Source: Exiguobacterium qingdaonense (GTDB lineage Bacteria; Bacillota; Bacilli; Exiguobacteriales; Exiguobacteriaceae). From it: 64,000 bases of DNA. How positions within the stretch are numbered: position 1 is the stretch's first letter; each line of letters opens with the position of its first letter. Made by a program: the position numbers and the translations under genes. A model generated the notes under the pieces. The model had not been told where the DNA came from and ran no database searches. It worked only from the letters and a program-made list of their open reading frames with translations. Shown here piece after piece: positions 1 through 8,936 of this stretch. Location: positions 207,511 to 271,510 of the forward strand of contig NZ_JACSKY010000003.1 of assembly GCF_018617855.1 (NCBI RefSeq), written 5' to 3'.

Positions 1-1
1 G

Positions 2-277
2 TACGTTTCTCCATTCATCGGACGTTTGGATGACATCGGTCAGGATGGACTCGACCTCGTCGAGACGATTGCCAACATCTTTGCGATTCATGGCATCGAG
101 ACAGAGATTATCGCGGCATCTGTGCGTCACCCGGTTCACGTGACGAAAGCCGCTCTCCTCGGGGCCGACATTGCGACAGTCCCTTACAAAGTCATCGAAC
201 AAATGATGAAACATCCGCTCACAGACAAAGGTATTGAGCAGTTTTTAGCGGATTGGAACAACGCTCAATCCAAATAA
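2..277 (+). CDS. tal: Transaldolase, C-terminal part (cut by window start)
   Basis: Open from the first base in the frame starting at base 2; the visible 91 residues begin [13 protein letters not shown], a signature of the small single-domain transaldolase / fructose-6-phosphate aldolase family (B. subtilis YwjH, about 212 aa). The family moves a three-carbon unit between sugar phosphates in the non-oxidative pentose phosphate pathway, in the cytoplasm. The Schiff-base lysine lies upstream and is not in the window, so activity cannot be judged. The ending [12 protein letters not shown] is normal for the family. It is followed 27 bp later by a murA-like gene, as in B. subtilis. Confidence 0.9.
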   Translation, partial: YVSPFIGRLDDIGQDGLDLVETIANIFAIHGIETEIIAASVRHPVHVTKAALLGADIATVPYKVIEQMMKHPLTDKGIEQFLADWNNAQSK

Positions 278-304
278 GTCCGTCGTAGAAAGGTTTTGAT
301 CAGC

Positions 305-1561
305 GTGGAAATTCTCCATATCGTTGGGCAGCAAAAATTAGAAGGAACCGTCGAGATTAGCGGGGCAAAGCAAAGTGCCCTCCCTTGCCTTGTGGCGGCA
401 CTTCTCACGGAAGAGTCGGTGACGATTGAAAACGTCCCGATGATCGAGGATGTAGAAGTGATGGTCAACTTGTTACGAGAGTTAGGAGTTCGAGTGGAAC
501 GTGATGGCGAACGGATGTCCATTCATTCGAATGAAGCGGTTGCGATGCCTCTTCTCGGCTCCGAAACGCGCAAAGTTCGTGCCGCTGTCTATTTACTCGG
601 GGTCTTCGCCGCCCGCTTCGGAAAAGGAGCGGTCGGGCTTCCTGGAGGATATGCGATTGGTCCACGACCGATTGATTTACATTTGAAAGCGTTGGAACGT
701 CTCGGCATTCGTGTCGAAAATGAATCTGGTTTGTATCACGTCCGCGTCGATGAACTTGTCGGGAATCGAATTTATTTGGATTTGCGGTCGTTTGGGGCAA
801 CCGTAAGTGCGATGCTCGCCGCGGTCTTGGCGAAAGGGACGACGGTCATCGAAAATGCGGCCTGTGACCCTGAAGTCGTCGATGTGGCCACGATGCTCAC
901 ATCGATGGGGGCTCATGTGAGCGGGGCCGGTACGGACGAGATCCGCATCAAAGGGGTGGAGCGACTACACGGATGTACCCATACATTGATTCCGGATCGT
1001 CTCGAGGCAGGGACGTTCATGATGTTCGGTGCGGTATCCGGTAACGTGACTGTGCAACCAGTCATTCCGACTCACCTTGAAGGGGTTATTCAAAAACTGT
1101 TGGATTTCGGAGCGGACGTGGAAGTCGGCGAGGAATCCGTCACTGTCATAGCGAATGAATTCATGCCGACGGACATTCGGGTGTTCCATTATTCAGGCTA
1201 TCCGAGTGACTTGCAACCGATCATGTCAGCAGCCTTGTTGAAAGCCGATGGAACGAGCATCGTCACGGATAAACTGTATCCCCAACGATTCAGGCACATT
1301 GCCGAGATGCGTCGAATGAATGCACAAATCACACTCGAAGACGCTTCGGCCGTGATTCGTGGGGGAAACGATTTGGCAAACGCAGAAATGGAATGTACAG
1401 ACGCGCGGAGTGCGGCGGCACTTGTCCTATCTGCGACTCAAGCATCAGGAGAGTCGACGTTGCTTCACGCAGAACGACTACACGATTCATATGTCGACTT
1501 CGTCGGCAAACTAAAACAACTCGGTGCGCTCGTTTGGGTAGAGGAACACACCGAGGGATAA
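305..1561 (+). CDS. murZ: MurA/MurZ-like enolpyruvyl transferase paralogue with Cys-to-Tyr active-site change
   Basis: A 418-aa EPSP-synthase-fold protein. The family transfers enolpyruvate from PEP to UDP-GlcNAc, the first committed step of peptidoglycan synthesis. GTG at 305 is chosen because SD-like AGAAAGG lies 11 bp upstream and numbering then puts the conserved lysine at K22 as in E. coli MurA; an in-frame TTG at 296 is too close to the SD. Retained: K22, the GPRPIDLH arginine, the Asp of [14 protein letters not shown], the QRFRH arginine and the late DAR motif. Changed: the Cys of the usual PGGC loop is Tyr (codon TAT at 650-652, residue 116), and the Asn after K22 is Gln. The position between tal and glpX matches B. 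subtilis murZ. A canonical murA lies at 29184. Catalytic ability is therefore doubtful; a regulatory or residual role is possible. Confidence 0.9.
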   Translation: MEILHIVGQQKLEGTVEISGAKQSALPCLVAALLTEESVTIENVPMIEDVEVMVNLLRELGVRVERDGERMSIHSNEAVAMPLLGSETRKVRAAVYLLGVFAARFGKGAVGLPGGYAIGPRPIDLHLKALERLGIRVENESGLYHVRVDELVGNRIYLDLRSFGATVSAMLAAVLAKGTTVIENAACDPEVVDVATMLTSMGAHVSGAGTDEIRIKGVERLHGCTHTLIPDRLEAGTFMMFGAVSGNVTVQPVIPTHLEGVIQKLLDFGADVEVGEESVTVIANEFMPTDIRVFHYSGYPSDLQPIMSAALLKADGTSIVTDKLYPQRFRHIAEMRRMNAQITLEDASAVIRGGNDLANAEMECTDARSAAALVLSATQASGESTLLHAERLHDSYVDFVGKLKQLGALVWVEEHTEG

Positions 1562-1575
1562 AGGGGAGATTTCGG

Positions 1576-2547
1576 GTGGAACGAAGTTTATCGATGGAAC
1601 TGGTCCGGGTCACAGAAGCAGCAGCACTTGCTTCAGCCCGATGGATGGGACGGGGTTTAAAGGTCGAGGCAGATGATGCAGCGACGACGGCGATGCGCGA
1701 TGTGTTTGATACGATTCCGATGAAAGGGATTGTCGTCATCGGAGAAGGAGAAATGGACGAGGCCCCGATGCTTTATATCGGAGAAAAGGTCGGTAATGGC
1801 TATGGCTCACGTCTCGATGTCGCAGTCGATCCGTTAGAAGGAACAAACATCGTAGCGACAGGGACATGGGGAGCCCTCGCGGTCCTTGCGGTCGCGGACG
1901 CGGGAGATCTCCTTCACGCACCGGATATGTATATGGAAAAAATCGCGGTCGGACCCGAAGCGGCGGGTCTCGTCAGTCTCGACAACTCGATTGAAGAGAA
2001 CATTGAAATCGTGGCGAAGGCGAAGAAGAAAAACGTGGAAGATGTCGTCGTGACGATTTTACATCGGGACCGACATGAAGAGATGATTCAACGCGTCCGG
2101 GCAACCGGTGCACGAATCAAGTTGATTCCAGATGGGGATGTCGCGGCGGCCATCAATACGGCCTTCCCGAAAACAGGCGTCGATTTATTACTTGGTTCTG
2201 GTGGAGCCCCAGAAGGCGTCATCGCAGCGGTCGCGATGAAGTGTTTAGGTGGAGATTTCCAAGGACGGTTGCTCCCGGAAGATGAGGCGCAGAAACAACG
2301 TTGCCATGACATGGGAATCGAGGACACCGATCGCATTCTTTTACTGAATGATTTGGTGAAAGGTGAGGATTGTATCTTTGCGGCGACGGGTGTCACAGAT
2401 GGTGAATTATTGCGTGGCGTTCAATTCACATCGCAAGGTGGACAGACGCATTCCGTCGTCATGCGAGCCAAGTCTGGTACAGTTCGCTTCGTCGAAGGGA
2501 ATCACTCCCTGAAGAAAAAACCAAAAATGGTCATGAAACCGGAATGA
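1576..2547 (+). CDS. glpX: Fructose-1,6-bisphosphatase class II
   Basis: A 323-aa cytoplasmic enzyme hydrolysing fructose-1,6-bisphosphate to fructose-6-phosphate for gluconeogenesis. The start is GTG at 1576 after AGGGGAGA: the protein then begins [20 protein letters not shown], the usual start of Firmicute GlpX. Metal and substrate motifs [11 protein letters not shown] and DPLEGTN lie in the first 90 residues, and [10 protein letters not shown] near the middle. Length fits the family (about 320 aa). It begins 14 bp after murZ, so the two are probably co-transcribed; a hairpin with a T run follows the stop. Confidence 0.95.
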   Translation: MERSLSMELVRVTEAAALASARWMGRGLKVEADDAATTAMRDVFDTIPMKGIVVIGEGEMDEAPMLYIGEKVGNGYGSRLDVAVDPLEGTNIVATGTWGALAVLAVADAGDLLHAPDMYMEKIAVGPEAAGLVSLDNSIEENIEIVAKAKKKNVEDVVVTILHRDRHEEMIQRVRATGARIKLIPDGDVAAAINTAFPKTGVDLLLGSGGAPEGVIAAVAMKCLGGDFQGRLLPEDEAQKQRCHDMGIEDTDRILLLNDLVKGEDCIFAATGVTDGELLRGVQFTSQGGQTHSVVMRAKSGTVRFVEGNHSLKKKPKMVMKPE

Positions 2548-2552
2548 CTCGA

Positions 2553-2585
2553 AACCGTGGACGTGCAGACGTTCACGGTTTTTTG
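2553..2585 (+). terminator. Rho-independent terminator after glpX
   Basis: AACCGTG at 2553-2559 pairs with CACGGTT at 2574-2580, with ACGT/ACGT inside the loop region, followed by a run of T. It ends the tal-murZ-glpX unit. Confidence 0.8.
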
Positions 2586-2630
2586 ATGAATTCTCTAAAA
2601 AACGGGAATGGATAGTCAAGGAGGGGTTCG

Positions 2631-3557
2631 ATGATTGAAGTAGAGGGGCTTGTAAAAACATTTAAGGATGTTTCGGCGGTCGGAGGCGTTTCATTCTCTG
2701 TAAAAGAAGGAGAAATCTTTGCGTTTTTAGGACCGAACGGTGCAGGGAAATCGACGACGGTCCAAATGTTGACCACGCTCGTTCGACCAACGTCCGGAAT
2801 GGCACGGGTCAACGGCTATGATGTCGTCAAACGAGAAAAAGAGGTCCGCTTGTCGATTGGTGTCGCCTTACAGGAAACGGGCATCGACAAAGTATTGACG
2901 GGGCGTGAGTTACTCGTCTTACAAGGTCGCCTGTTCAAGATGTCAAGGGAGGAGGCTGAACATCGGGCGAACGAACTGCTCAAAGTTGTGTCACTGACCG
3001 ATGCAGCCGACCGTCGAAGTGGCACGTACTCTGGAGGGATGCGCCGACGTCTCGATTTGGCGCTCACGCTCGTCCATCGCCCGACCGTTCTATTTTTAGA
3101 CGAACCGACGACCGGCTTAGACCCGGCAAGTCGAGTTGAGATTTGGAATGAAGTACGTCGATTGAACCGAGAGTTCGGCACGACGATTTTTTTAACGACT
3201 CAGTATTTAGAAGAGGCGGACGAATTGGCTGACCGAATCGCTATCATCCATCATGGCAAGATTGTGAGTGAAGGCACGCCAGAGGAATTGAAGCAACTCG
3301 TCGGGGGTGAGACGGTCGCGATGGATTTTTCAAATGAGTCAGAGGCAGCAACTGTAGCCTCGCATTTTGGAACGACTGCGAATGGCACTCACGTGGCGTT
3401 CGAGTTGCGCAACGTGACCTTGACTGAAATTGTACGGGCATTAGATGAACAAAAGCTACAACCAGAGCGCTTGACCGTGAAACAACCATCGCTTGATGAC
3501 GTGTTTTTAAAAGTGACGGGTGAGTCGTATGAAGGGGGTGAGATTCATGTGGACTGA
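2631..3557 (+). CDS. ABC transporter ATP-binding protein, DrrA-like
   Basis: A 308-aa cytoplasmic ATPase expected to drive export through the adjacent permease. Walker A GPNGAGKST near residue 37, signature YSGGMRRR near 128, Walker B VLFLDEP near 148, then a C-terminal region of about 80 residues typical of the daunorubicin-resistance DrrA subfamily (DUF4162-like). A strong SD, AAGGAGGGG, precedes ATG 2631. The last codons overlap the permease start, implying translational coupling. Substrate is unknown; homologues export drugs, lipids or antibiotics. It lies in an insertion between glpX and rho relative to B. subtilis. Confidence 0.9.
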   Translation: MIEVEGLVKTFKDVSAVGGVSFSVKEGEIFAFLGPNGAGKSTTVQMLTTLVRPTSGMARVNGYDVVKREKEVRLSIGVALQETGIDKVLTGRELLVLQGRLFKMSREEAEHRANELLKVVSLTDAADRRSGTYSGGMRRRLDLALTLVHRPTVLFLDEPTTGLDPASRVEIWNEVRRLNREFGTTIFLTTQYLEEADELADRIAIIHHGKIVSEGTPEELKQLVGGETVAMDFSNESEAATVASHFGTTANGTHVAFELRNVTLTEIVRALDEQKLQPERLTVKQPSLDDVFLKVTGESYEGGEIHVD

Positions 3558-4317
3558 AACATGGCTGTTCACAAAACGGAGTTTACTGACGACGATTCGA
3601 AATCCGTTCTCATTTATCCCGAACTTGATCATCTCTGTATTCTTTCTACTCGTATATACGAGCGGGTTATCGAGTGTAGCCTCTCTTCCACAATTTGAAG
3701 GGAGCGATTATTTGAATTTCATCTTACCTGTATCGATCGTGTCGGGAGCAGTCGGTGGGGCGGGTGGAACGGGACAGGCGCTCGTTCGTGATATCGAGAG
3801 CGGGTATTTTGCACGGTTATTATTGACGCCGTCGACGCGTACGGCGATTGTGCTCGGACCGATGATAGCCGGGATGTTGCAATTGCTCGTCCAGACGTTA
3901 CTCATCTTTGCCGTCGCCTTTCTTCTCGGTCTCACCATCCCTGTCGGAGTGGCTGGATTCTTCTTTACGCTCTTACTCGCAATCGGTTTCGGACTAGGGT
4001 TTGCAGGGTATTCAGTCGGAGTTGCGTTGAAGACACGGAATGCGCAAGCGGCACAGGCGGGGACGCTGTTATTCTTTCCACTCATCTTCCTGTCGACCAC
4101 ATTCGTGCCGAAAGAGCTGATTGAAGCCGAATGGCTAAAAGTAGCCGCGACGTACAATCCGACGACGTATATTTTTGAGGGGATGCGGGCTGTCTTGACC
4201 CAACCTGAAATCGACTGGGGTGCTCTATCGGCAGGGCTCGCGGTTGCGGGTACGATCAGTGTGGTGATGATTGTCTTTGCTGCGACGAATGCGAGAGGGG
4301 CGCTGACACAAAAATAA
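3547..4317 (+). CDS. ABC-2 type permease (DrrB-like)
   Basis: A 256-aa membrane protein starting MWTETWLFTKRS at ATG 3547, overlapping the ATPase stop by 11 bp; the SD GAAGGGGGTGAG lies inside the ATPase gene. About six hydrophobic segments are visible, beginning near residue 22 (FIPNLIISVFFLLVYTSG) and ending with a helix before NARGALTQK. A glycine/alanine-rich stretch SGAVGGAGGTGQALVRD near residue 68 is typical of ABC-2 exporters. It forms the channel for the preceding ATPase. Substrate not deducible. The 12-bp gap to the DUF421 gene suggests a three-gene operon. Confidence 0.88.
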   Translation: MWTETWLFTKRSLLTTIRNPFSFIPNLIISVFFLLVYTSGLSSVASLPQFEGSDYLNFILPVSIVSGAVGGAGGTGQALVRDIESGYFARLLLTPSTRTAIVLGPMIAGMLQLLVQTLLIFAVAFLLGLTIPVGVAGFFFTLLLAIGFGLGFAGYSVGVALKTRNAQAAQAGTLLFFPLIFLSTTFVPKELIEAEWLKVAATYNPTTYIFEGMRAVLTQPEIDWGALSAGLAVAGTISVVMIVFAATNARGALTQK

Positions 4318-4329
4318 GGGAGGAGTTGG

Positions 4330-4836
4330 ATGCAAGAACTTTCAACAATGATTCGCATCATCTTAACTGGGATTGGAGCGTATATATCAATCATTTTGAT
4401 GTTGCGTATCTCTGGGAAACGAACGTTAGCCAAAATGAATGCGTTCGACTTTATCGTGACGGTTGCACTAGGTTCGATTTTAGCGACGACGTTAACAAGT
4501 CAACAAACGTCATTGCTCGCAGGGCTAACGGCATTTGGAACATTGGTCGCCTTACAATATATATTGGCAAAATTGTCTAAGCGATTTACAACGGTGAACC
4601 GAATGATTAAATCGGAACCGACGTTACTGTTTTATCGAGGGGACTATTTACGACATGATTTAAAAAAAGAGCGAATTTTAGAGATGGAAGTCATTCAAGC
4701 GATTCGTGCGAGTGGAACTCCTCTTGAACAAGTCGAGGCAGTCGTCTTAGAAACGGACGGGACATTCTCCGTACTGAAAGATTCGCGACACGTACTAGAA
4801 CACGTGAACACATCAAAAACGACTCGGTTCCAATGA
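4330..4836 (+). CDS. DUF421 (YetF-type) membrane protein
   Basis: A 168-aa protein of the DUF421 family. Residues 1-75 hold about three membrane helices with the conserved motif RISGKRTLAKMNAFDFIVTV; the C-terminal half from about residue 85 is a cytoplasmic domain (KSEPTLLFYRG, then ELEQVEAVVLETDGT-type strands). Its function is not established in general; Bacillus relatives have been linked to spore or envelope properties. ATG 4330 follows the SD AGGGAGGAG and lies 12 bp after the permease stop. The stop codon sits in the loop/3' arm of a terminator hairpin. Confidence 0.85.
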   Translation: MQELSTMIRIILTGIGAYISIILMLRISGKRTLAKMNAFDFIVTVALGSILATTLTSQQTSLLAGLTAFGTLVALQYILAKLSKRFTTVNRMIKSEPTLLFYRGDYLRHDLKKERILEMEVIQAIRASGTPLEQVEAVVLETDGTFSVLKDSRHVLEHVNTSKTTRFQ

Positions 4837-4846
4837 ACCGAGTCGT
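4815..4846 (-). terminator. Terminator of the NlpC/P60 gene, shared convergent hairpin
   Basis: A 12-bp perfect stem: ACGACTCGGTTC (4819-4830) with GAACCGAGTCGT (4835-4846). The U tract is on the minus-strand side (AAAAA at 4815-4819), so it serves the minus-strand gene; the hairpin also contains the DUF421 stop codon. Confidence 0.8.
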
Positions 4847-4855
4847 GACATTATA

Positions 4856-5557
4856 TTAGAGATATGATCCAGCACCGACGTAACGTGAAGCCCAGTATCC
4901 AGAAGTGAAGCTCGCGTATTTGACGCCGCCTGTTTCCGAGTTGATCATTTGTGTTTTACTAAGTGCCATCCCGACGTGTTGAATCGTTCCACCTGAGTGT
5001 GAGAAGAAGACGAGATCTCCTGCTTGAATCGATGACCTCGAGATTTTTTTCGCGCTTGAGTATTGCTGACGTGAAGAACGTGGAAGTGTTTTTCCGATTG
5101 CTTTTTTATATACATGACCCGTATAACCAGAGCAGTCAAATCCAGAAGTCGTCGTTCCGCCATAACGATAAGGTGTACCTAGATATTTTTTCGACTCAGC
5201 AACGAGTTTCGAACGTTTGCTAGAAGATGACGTTGAGACTGTTGTCGATGAAGTAGTTGAAGTTCTAGGCTTCAAGTACGTATACTTAGAAGATGCTGAA
5301 ATGTAACGGTGTGTGCCTTTGTAATTGATTTTATAAAACGAACCGGATTTACCAAGGTATGTATAGCGTTGACCTTTATCCATTTTCGCGACAACTTTTG
5401 ATGATGATAGTGACGGGGCAGTACGGATGTTCAAGCCGTTGACTTTCGAGTAAGCAAATATTCCGTTAGCGGCTTCTGCTTGTTCACCTGTTGAGAACAT
5501 GAGACCCGAGAAAGCGACAGTGACAGCGACAACGATTGATGCGATACGCTTTAACAT
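4856..5557 (-). CDS. Secreted SH3b-NlpC/P60 cell-wall endopeptidase
   Basis: A 233-aa exported protein. Signal peptide at residues 1-30 (MLKRIASIVVAVTVAFSG, cleavage near AEAA); bacterial SH3 domain about 33-95 (VNGLNIRTAPSLSS, YLGKSGSFYKI); Ser/Thr linker 97-112; NlpC/P60 domain from about 113 to the end with catalytic Cys in GFDCSGYTGHVY and His in QHVGMAL. The family cleaves gamma-D-Glu/diaminopimelate bonds in peptidoglycan stem peptides, so a role in wall turnover or cell separation is likely. It is the only minus-strand gene in the glpX-rho region, is transcribed alone, and ends at a strong terminator. SD GGAGGG lies before ATG 5557. Confidence 0.93.
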   Translation of the reverse strand: MLKRIASIVVAVTVAFSGLMFSTGEQAEAANGIFAYSKVNGLNIRTAPSLSSSKVVAKMDKGQRYTYLGKSGSFYKINYKGTHRYISASSKYTYLKPRTSTTSSTTVSTSSSSKRSKLVAESKKYLGTPYRYGGTTTSGFDCSGYTGHVYKKAIGKTLPRSSRQQYSSAKKISRSSIQAGDLVFFSHSGGTIQHVGMALSKTQMINSETGGVKYASFTSGYWASRYVGAGSYL

Positions 5558-5950
5558 TGTGTAAATCCCTCCGTTTTTAAAATCAAGACGTTACTATATG
5601 AAAAAATCGAGTAGTATTTATAAGTAGAGCACAAGTTGCGAGTATACCCGGTTTCCTGTGCAAATAAACTATATCATGTGCGAGACCGATCGCATTTTTC
5701 AATCGCAAGTCAAAAAAACGCTTTCTTGTAACAGAAATGAAACAATATGTGGGTATAGTACTTGGTTTTGTTACAAAAACAAACAGACTCGTGTAAAAAA
5801 TTGTATAAGAGGGAAATGCTTATTCGAAAAGCAACACATGTACAGTGACGGCACCGAATAAATATGATTAGATGATGACAGAACGAACGTGCAAAGGTTG
5901 TCATGAATGCGAATTGTGTTGAATGAAATGTAGAAAGATAGGTGACTTGA
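5558..5950. other. 393-bp divergent intergenic region between NlpC/P60 and rho
   Basis: AT-rich and without a convincing gene. It must hold the promoter of the minus-strand endopeptidase and the rho leader. Pieces resembling -10 boxes (TATAGT near 5754, TATAAG near 5803) lack good -35 partners. A sequence matching the right half of a CcpA cre site (AAAACGCTTTCTT, near 5716-5728) is present, but the left half is poor. No strong hairpin was found. The long rho leader is compatible with Rho autoregulation known in B. subtilis, but nothing here proves it. Confidence 0.5.
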
Positions 5951-7288
5951 ATGAGTCAACAGACAGAGCCGACAAAAAATTATACATTGCGTGAACTTGA
6001 AACAAAAACGTTAAAAGAACTGTATGAAATCGCAAAAGAAGTCAAAGTCCCGAATTTTAGGGAAGCGCGCAAGCGTGAACTCATGTTTCGCATTTTGAAA
6101 TCACAAGCTGAGTCAAAAGATTTATATTTCCTCGAAGGTATTTTAGAAATCATCCCGCCGAATCCTCAATCCCAAAATGACGGAGGTTTTGGATTCCTCC
6201 GACCGATCAATTATTCTCAATCTTCCGAAGACATCTACATCGCCGCTTCTCAAATCCGACGCTTCAATCTTCGAAACGGGGATCTCGTCACGGGGAAAGT
6301 CCGAAAACCGAAAGAAAATGAGCGGTTCCAAGGGTTGTTGAGTGTCGAAGCGGTCAACGGGGAATCGACGGACTCGACACGTTCACGTGATTACTTCCCG
6401 GCACTGACACCGATTTATCCGGAACAGCAGATGGTACTTGAAACAGAACCGAGACACTTGTCCGTTCGTGTCATGGACATGATCGCACCTGTCGGATTCG
6501 GACAACGTGGGTTGATTGTGGCACCACCGAAAGCGGGGAAAACATCGCTCCTTAAGGAGATTGCAAATTCGATTACAGCGAACCATCCGAACGCGGAACT
6601 CATTATCCTTTTGATTGACGAACGTCCGGAAGAAGTGACTGATATTCAACGTTCGGTGCCAGATGCAGACGTGGCATTCTCAACATTTGATGAAACACCG
6701 GAAAATCATGCCCGAATCTCAGAGCTTGTGCTTGAACGTGCGATGCGTCTCGTCGAGCACAAGAAAGACGTCATCATCCTACTCGATTCGATCACGCGTC
6801 TCACTCGGGCATACAATCTCTCCGTACCACCGAGTGGAAGAACGTTATCGGGGGGGATCGATCCTGCGGCGTTTCATAAACCGAAAAAATTCTTCGGGGC
6901 AGCGAGGAATATCGAAGACGGAGGCAGCTTGACAATCCTTGCAACGGCGCTCGTCGATACCGGATCACGAATGGATGACGTCATCTATGAAGAGTTCAAA
7001 GGAACGGGGAACATGGAACTCCACCTGGATCGGAAGCTCGCTGAACGTCGTATCTTCCCGGCGATCGACATTCGTCGTTCGGGCACACGGAAAGAAGAGC
7101 TGTTACTTGGAAAGGATGAACTTGATTCGCTTTGGACGATTCGTCGTACGATGAACGAATCCCCAGACTTTGTCGAGCAGTTCTTACGCCGTGTCCGGGA
7201 GACAAAAACGAATCTCGACTTTTTTGCGGCGCTTGAAGCAGATAAGAAAAAAAGACGCCCTGTGAAAAAAACGAAAACAGACTTGTAA
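5951..7288 (+). CDS. rho: Transcription termination factor Rho
   Basis: A 445-aa hexameric RNA-dependent ATPase that terminates transcription. N-terminal helical domain 1-48 ([17 protein letters not shown]); cold-shock-like RNA-binding domain about 52-130 with GFGFLR; ATPase domain from about 160 with P-loop APPKAGKTS, Walker [12 protein letters not shown], the Q-loop region [13 protein letters not shown] and the R-loop stretch after it. Length is close to the Firmicute norm, without the long insert of Actinobacteria. SD-like AGGTGA precedes ATG 5951. The order glpX-rho-rpmE is that of B. subtilis, interrupted upstream by four inserted genes. The promoter of the next gene overlaps its stop codon. 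Confidence 0.97.
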   Translation: MSQQTEPTKNYTLRELETKTLKELYEIAKEVKVPNFREARKRELMFRILKSQAESKDLYFLEGILEIIPPNPQSQNDGGFGFLRPINYSQSSEDIYIAASQIRRFNLRNGDLVTGKVRKPKENERFQGLLSVEAVNGESTDSTRSRDYFPALTPIYPEQQMVLETEPRHLSVRVMDMIAPVGFGQRGLIVAPPKAGKTSLLKEIANSITANHPNAELIILLIDERPEEVTDIQRSVPDADVAFSTFDETPENHARISELVLERAMRLVEHKKDVIILLDSITRLTRAYNLSVPPSGRTLSGGIDPAAFHKPKKFFGAARNIEDGGSLTILATALVDTGSRMDDVIYEEFKGTGNMELHLDRKLAERRIFPAIDIRRSGTRKEELLLGKDELDSLWTIRRTMNESPDFVEQFLRRVRETKTNLDFFAALEADKKKRRPVKKTKTDL

Positions 7289-7311
7289 ATCCTATAGTAG
7301 GGTGATATTAT
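7283..7311 (+). promoter_or_regulatory. Promoter for rpmE2, overlapping the rho stop codon
   Basis: TTGTAA at 7283-7288, a 17-bp spacer, TATTAT at 7306-7311. The rho stop TAA is the last three bases of the -35 box. This would give the L31 gene its own transcript with a leader of about 55 nt. Confidence 0.55.
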
Positions 7312-7313
7312 AT

Positions 7314-7333
7314 CCTAGTGAACTTTCTCTAGG
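7314..7333 (+). promoter_or_regulatory. Leader hairpin before rpmE2
   Basis: CCTAG (7314-7318) pairs with CTAGG (7329-7333) at the start of the predicted transcript. L31 genes in Firmicutes often carry autoregulatory leader structures; this short stem is compatible with that but is weak evidence alone. Confidence 0.3.
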
Positions 7334-7370
7334 TTGAAAGAATACTTAGGGCCGAAGGAGTTGAAAAGCA

Positions 7371-7613
7371 ATGAAACAAGGAATCCACCCAGAATACCGT
7401 AAAGTCGTATTCATGGACTCGACGACAGAATTCAAATTCATCACTGGTTCAACTCGTTACTCTAACGAGACAATCACGATGGAAGACGGAAACGAGTACC
7501 CACTCATCCGTGTCGATGTATCTTCTGATTCGCACCCGTTCTACACAGGTCGCCAGAAATTCGCATCTGCAGATGGTCGTATCGAGCGCTTCAACAAGAA
7601 ATACCAACGTTAA
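7371..7613 (+). CDS. rpmE2: 50S ribosomal protein bL31, type B (zinc-independent)
   Basis: An 80-aa ribosomal protein starting [17 protein letters not shown]. It lacks the CxxC zinc-binding cysteines of type-A L31; it has no cysteine at all. In B. subtilis the gene next to rho is the zinc-binding rpmE, while the cysteine-free form (YtiA) lies elsewhere and is induced by zinc starvation. Here the cysteine-free form occupies the rho-linked position. SD GAAGGAG precedes ATG 7371, and a terminator follows. No Zur-like palindrome was recognised upstream. Confidence 0.95.
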   Translation: MKQGIHPEYRKVVFMDSTTEFKFITGSTRYSNETITMEDGNEYPLIRVDVSSDSHPFYTGRQKFASADGRIERFNKKYQR

Positions 7614-7631
7614 TCGTAAAGTTGTATGCTC

Positions 7632-7662
7632 ACCGCCTAGGGATTGCCCTTGGCGGTTTTTT
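7632..7662 (+). terminator. Terminator after rpmE2
   Basis: ACCGCC (7632-7637) pairs with GGCGGT (7652-7657), with AGGG/CCCT inside, followed by six T. Confidence 0.85.
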
Positions 7663-7712
7663 GATACATGGACGCGGGTAAAGAGACGAAAGAAAATCGT
7701 TAGGGGGCCTTT

Positions 7713-8936
7713 ATGGAACTTATACTCATTAGTATCAGCTTGTTAATCGGAGTCGGCATCGTGTCGCAATGGTTGGCATGGCGTTATCAAATTCCAGCAA
7801 TCATTATCATGACGCTCGCCGGTGTGCTGGCAGGTCCGATTCTCGGGCTGTTCGACCCGCGTGAATTATTAGGGGATTTATATAGTCCAATTATTTCGTT
7901 TGCGGTCGCGATCATCTTATTCGAAGGAAGTCTTGGCCTTCATTTCAGTGAGATCAATCAGTTCCGTCGGTCAATTGTTCGAATCGTCACGGTTGGTGTT
8001 GCGCTATCGTTTGTCGGAGCGTCGCTACTCATTCAACACGTCGGTGGATTACATTGGGTCGTCGCCTGGACGATGGGGGCACTCTTCGTCGTGACGGGAC
8101 CGACCGTTGTCATTCCGTTACTGCGTCAAGCCCACCTGAAAGATCGAGTCGGTGCAATATTGAAATGGGAAGGGATCATCGTCGACCCGATCGGTGCCCT
8201 TCTTGGACTGTTCATCGTCCGATTAGGATATATTGCGTACGAAGGAATGGATTTATGGATGCAGCTCTTGTTTGCGGGTGCCTGTATCATCGGGATCGGG
8301 CTCGGTTTCTTGTTTGGTCATTTCTTGATGGGGTGGTTTGTCGCTGAAAAAGTGCCACGTTACCTCCGTGCCTCAGTCACATTGACATCCGTTTTGATCT
8401 TGTTTTCGTTAAGTGAGCTCATGATGCATGAAGTCGGGCTTCTTGCTGTGACGGCAATGGGGATGACGATGGCCAATACGAAACATCGTGATGAAGAGAT
8501 TATTGAAGAATTGCAATCATTTAAAGAGGACATTTCTATTTTGCTCATCTCGTCGGTGTTCATTTTATTGACGGCATCGCTTTCTCGAGCGGAGCTATTA
8601 AACATTTTCCAATGGCCGCTCCTATTGACGATTGCCGGAATCCTCTTCATCGTGCGTCCGGTCGCCATCTATATGTCTACAGTTGGCGGAGGGTTGCCGC
8701 TTACGGAACGGGGGTTCATCGGTTGGATTGCCCCGAGGGGAATTGTCGCGATGACTGTCGCTGGATTTTTTGCAGAAGAGGTGGCGCATCTCGGAATCGA
8801 AGATGCAAGCCAAATGTTACCGCTCACGCTCGGTCTCGTCTTCATCTCGGTTACTTTGCATGGTCTCACAATCCGTCCGCTCGCTCGTAAGTTAAAGTTG
8901 ATTGACGAGGAAAAAGAAGCGAATGGCGATGGATAA
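7713..8936 (+). CDS. Cation:proton antiporter, CPA1/NhaP type
   Basis: A 407-aa integral membrane protein with about 12 hydrophobic helices spread over its whole length. Family features: LAGPILG in helix 2-3, the ILFEGSLGL stretch near residue 68, VVTGPTVVIPLLRQ near 122, and EGIIVDPIGALLG near 148, which carries the conserved acidic ion-binding position. It probably exchanges Na+ or K+ for H+ across the cytoplasmic membrane for pH and salt homeostasis. The short charged tail (DEEKEANGDG) has no TrkA-C domain. It starts after a G-rich SD (TAGGGGGCC) and appears monocistronic, between rpmE2 and tdk. Ion specificity cannot be read from sequence. Confidence 0.9.
   Translation: MELILISISLLIGVGIVSQWLAWRYQIPAIIIMTLAGVLAGPILGLFDPRELLGDLYSPIISFAVAIILFEGSLGLHFSEINQFRRSIVRIVTVGVALSFVGASLLIQHVGGLHWVVAWTMGALFVVTGPTVVIPLLRQAHLKDRVGAILKWEGIIVDPIGALLGLFIVRLGYIAYEGMDLWMQLLFAGACIIGIGLGFLFGHFLMGWFVAEKVPRYLRASVTLTSVLILFSLSELMMHEVGLLAVTAMGMTMANTKHRDEEIIEELQSFKEDISILLISSVFILLTASLSRAELLNIFQWPLLLTIAGILFIVRPVAIYMSTVGGGLPLTERGFIGWIAPRGIVAMTVAGFFAEEVAHLGIEDASQMLPLTLGLVFISVTLHGLTIRPLARKLKLIDEEKEANGDG

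Noticed and set aside
1393..1575. An N-terminal extension of glpX reaching into murZ
   Set aside because: The extension would overlap murZ in another frame; the GTG at 1576 has an SD and gives the conserved N-terminus.
2631..4836. The exporter/DUF421 insert as a recent genomic island
   Set aside because: Codon use and GC look like the neighbours, and there are no repeats, integrase or tRNA at the edges.
5658..5861. A 67-codon plus-strand reading frame in the gap before rho
   Set aside because: No Shine-Dalgarno, low-complexity AT-driven composition, many cysteines in unpatterned text, and it lies where the divergent promoters must be.
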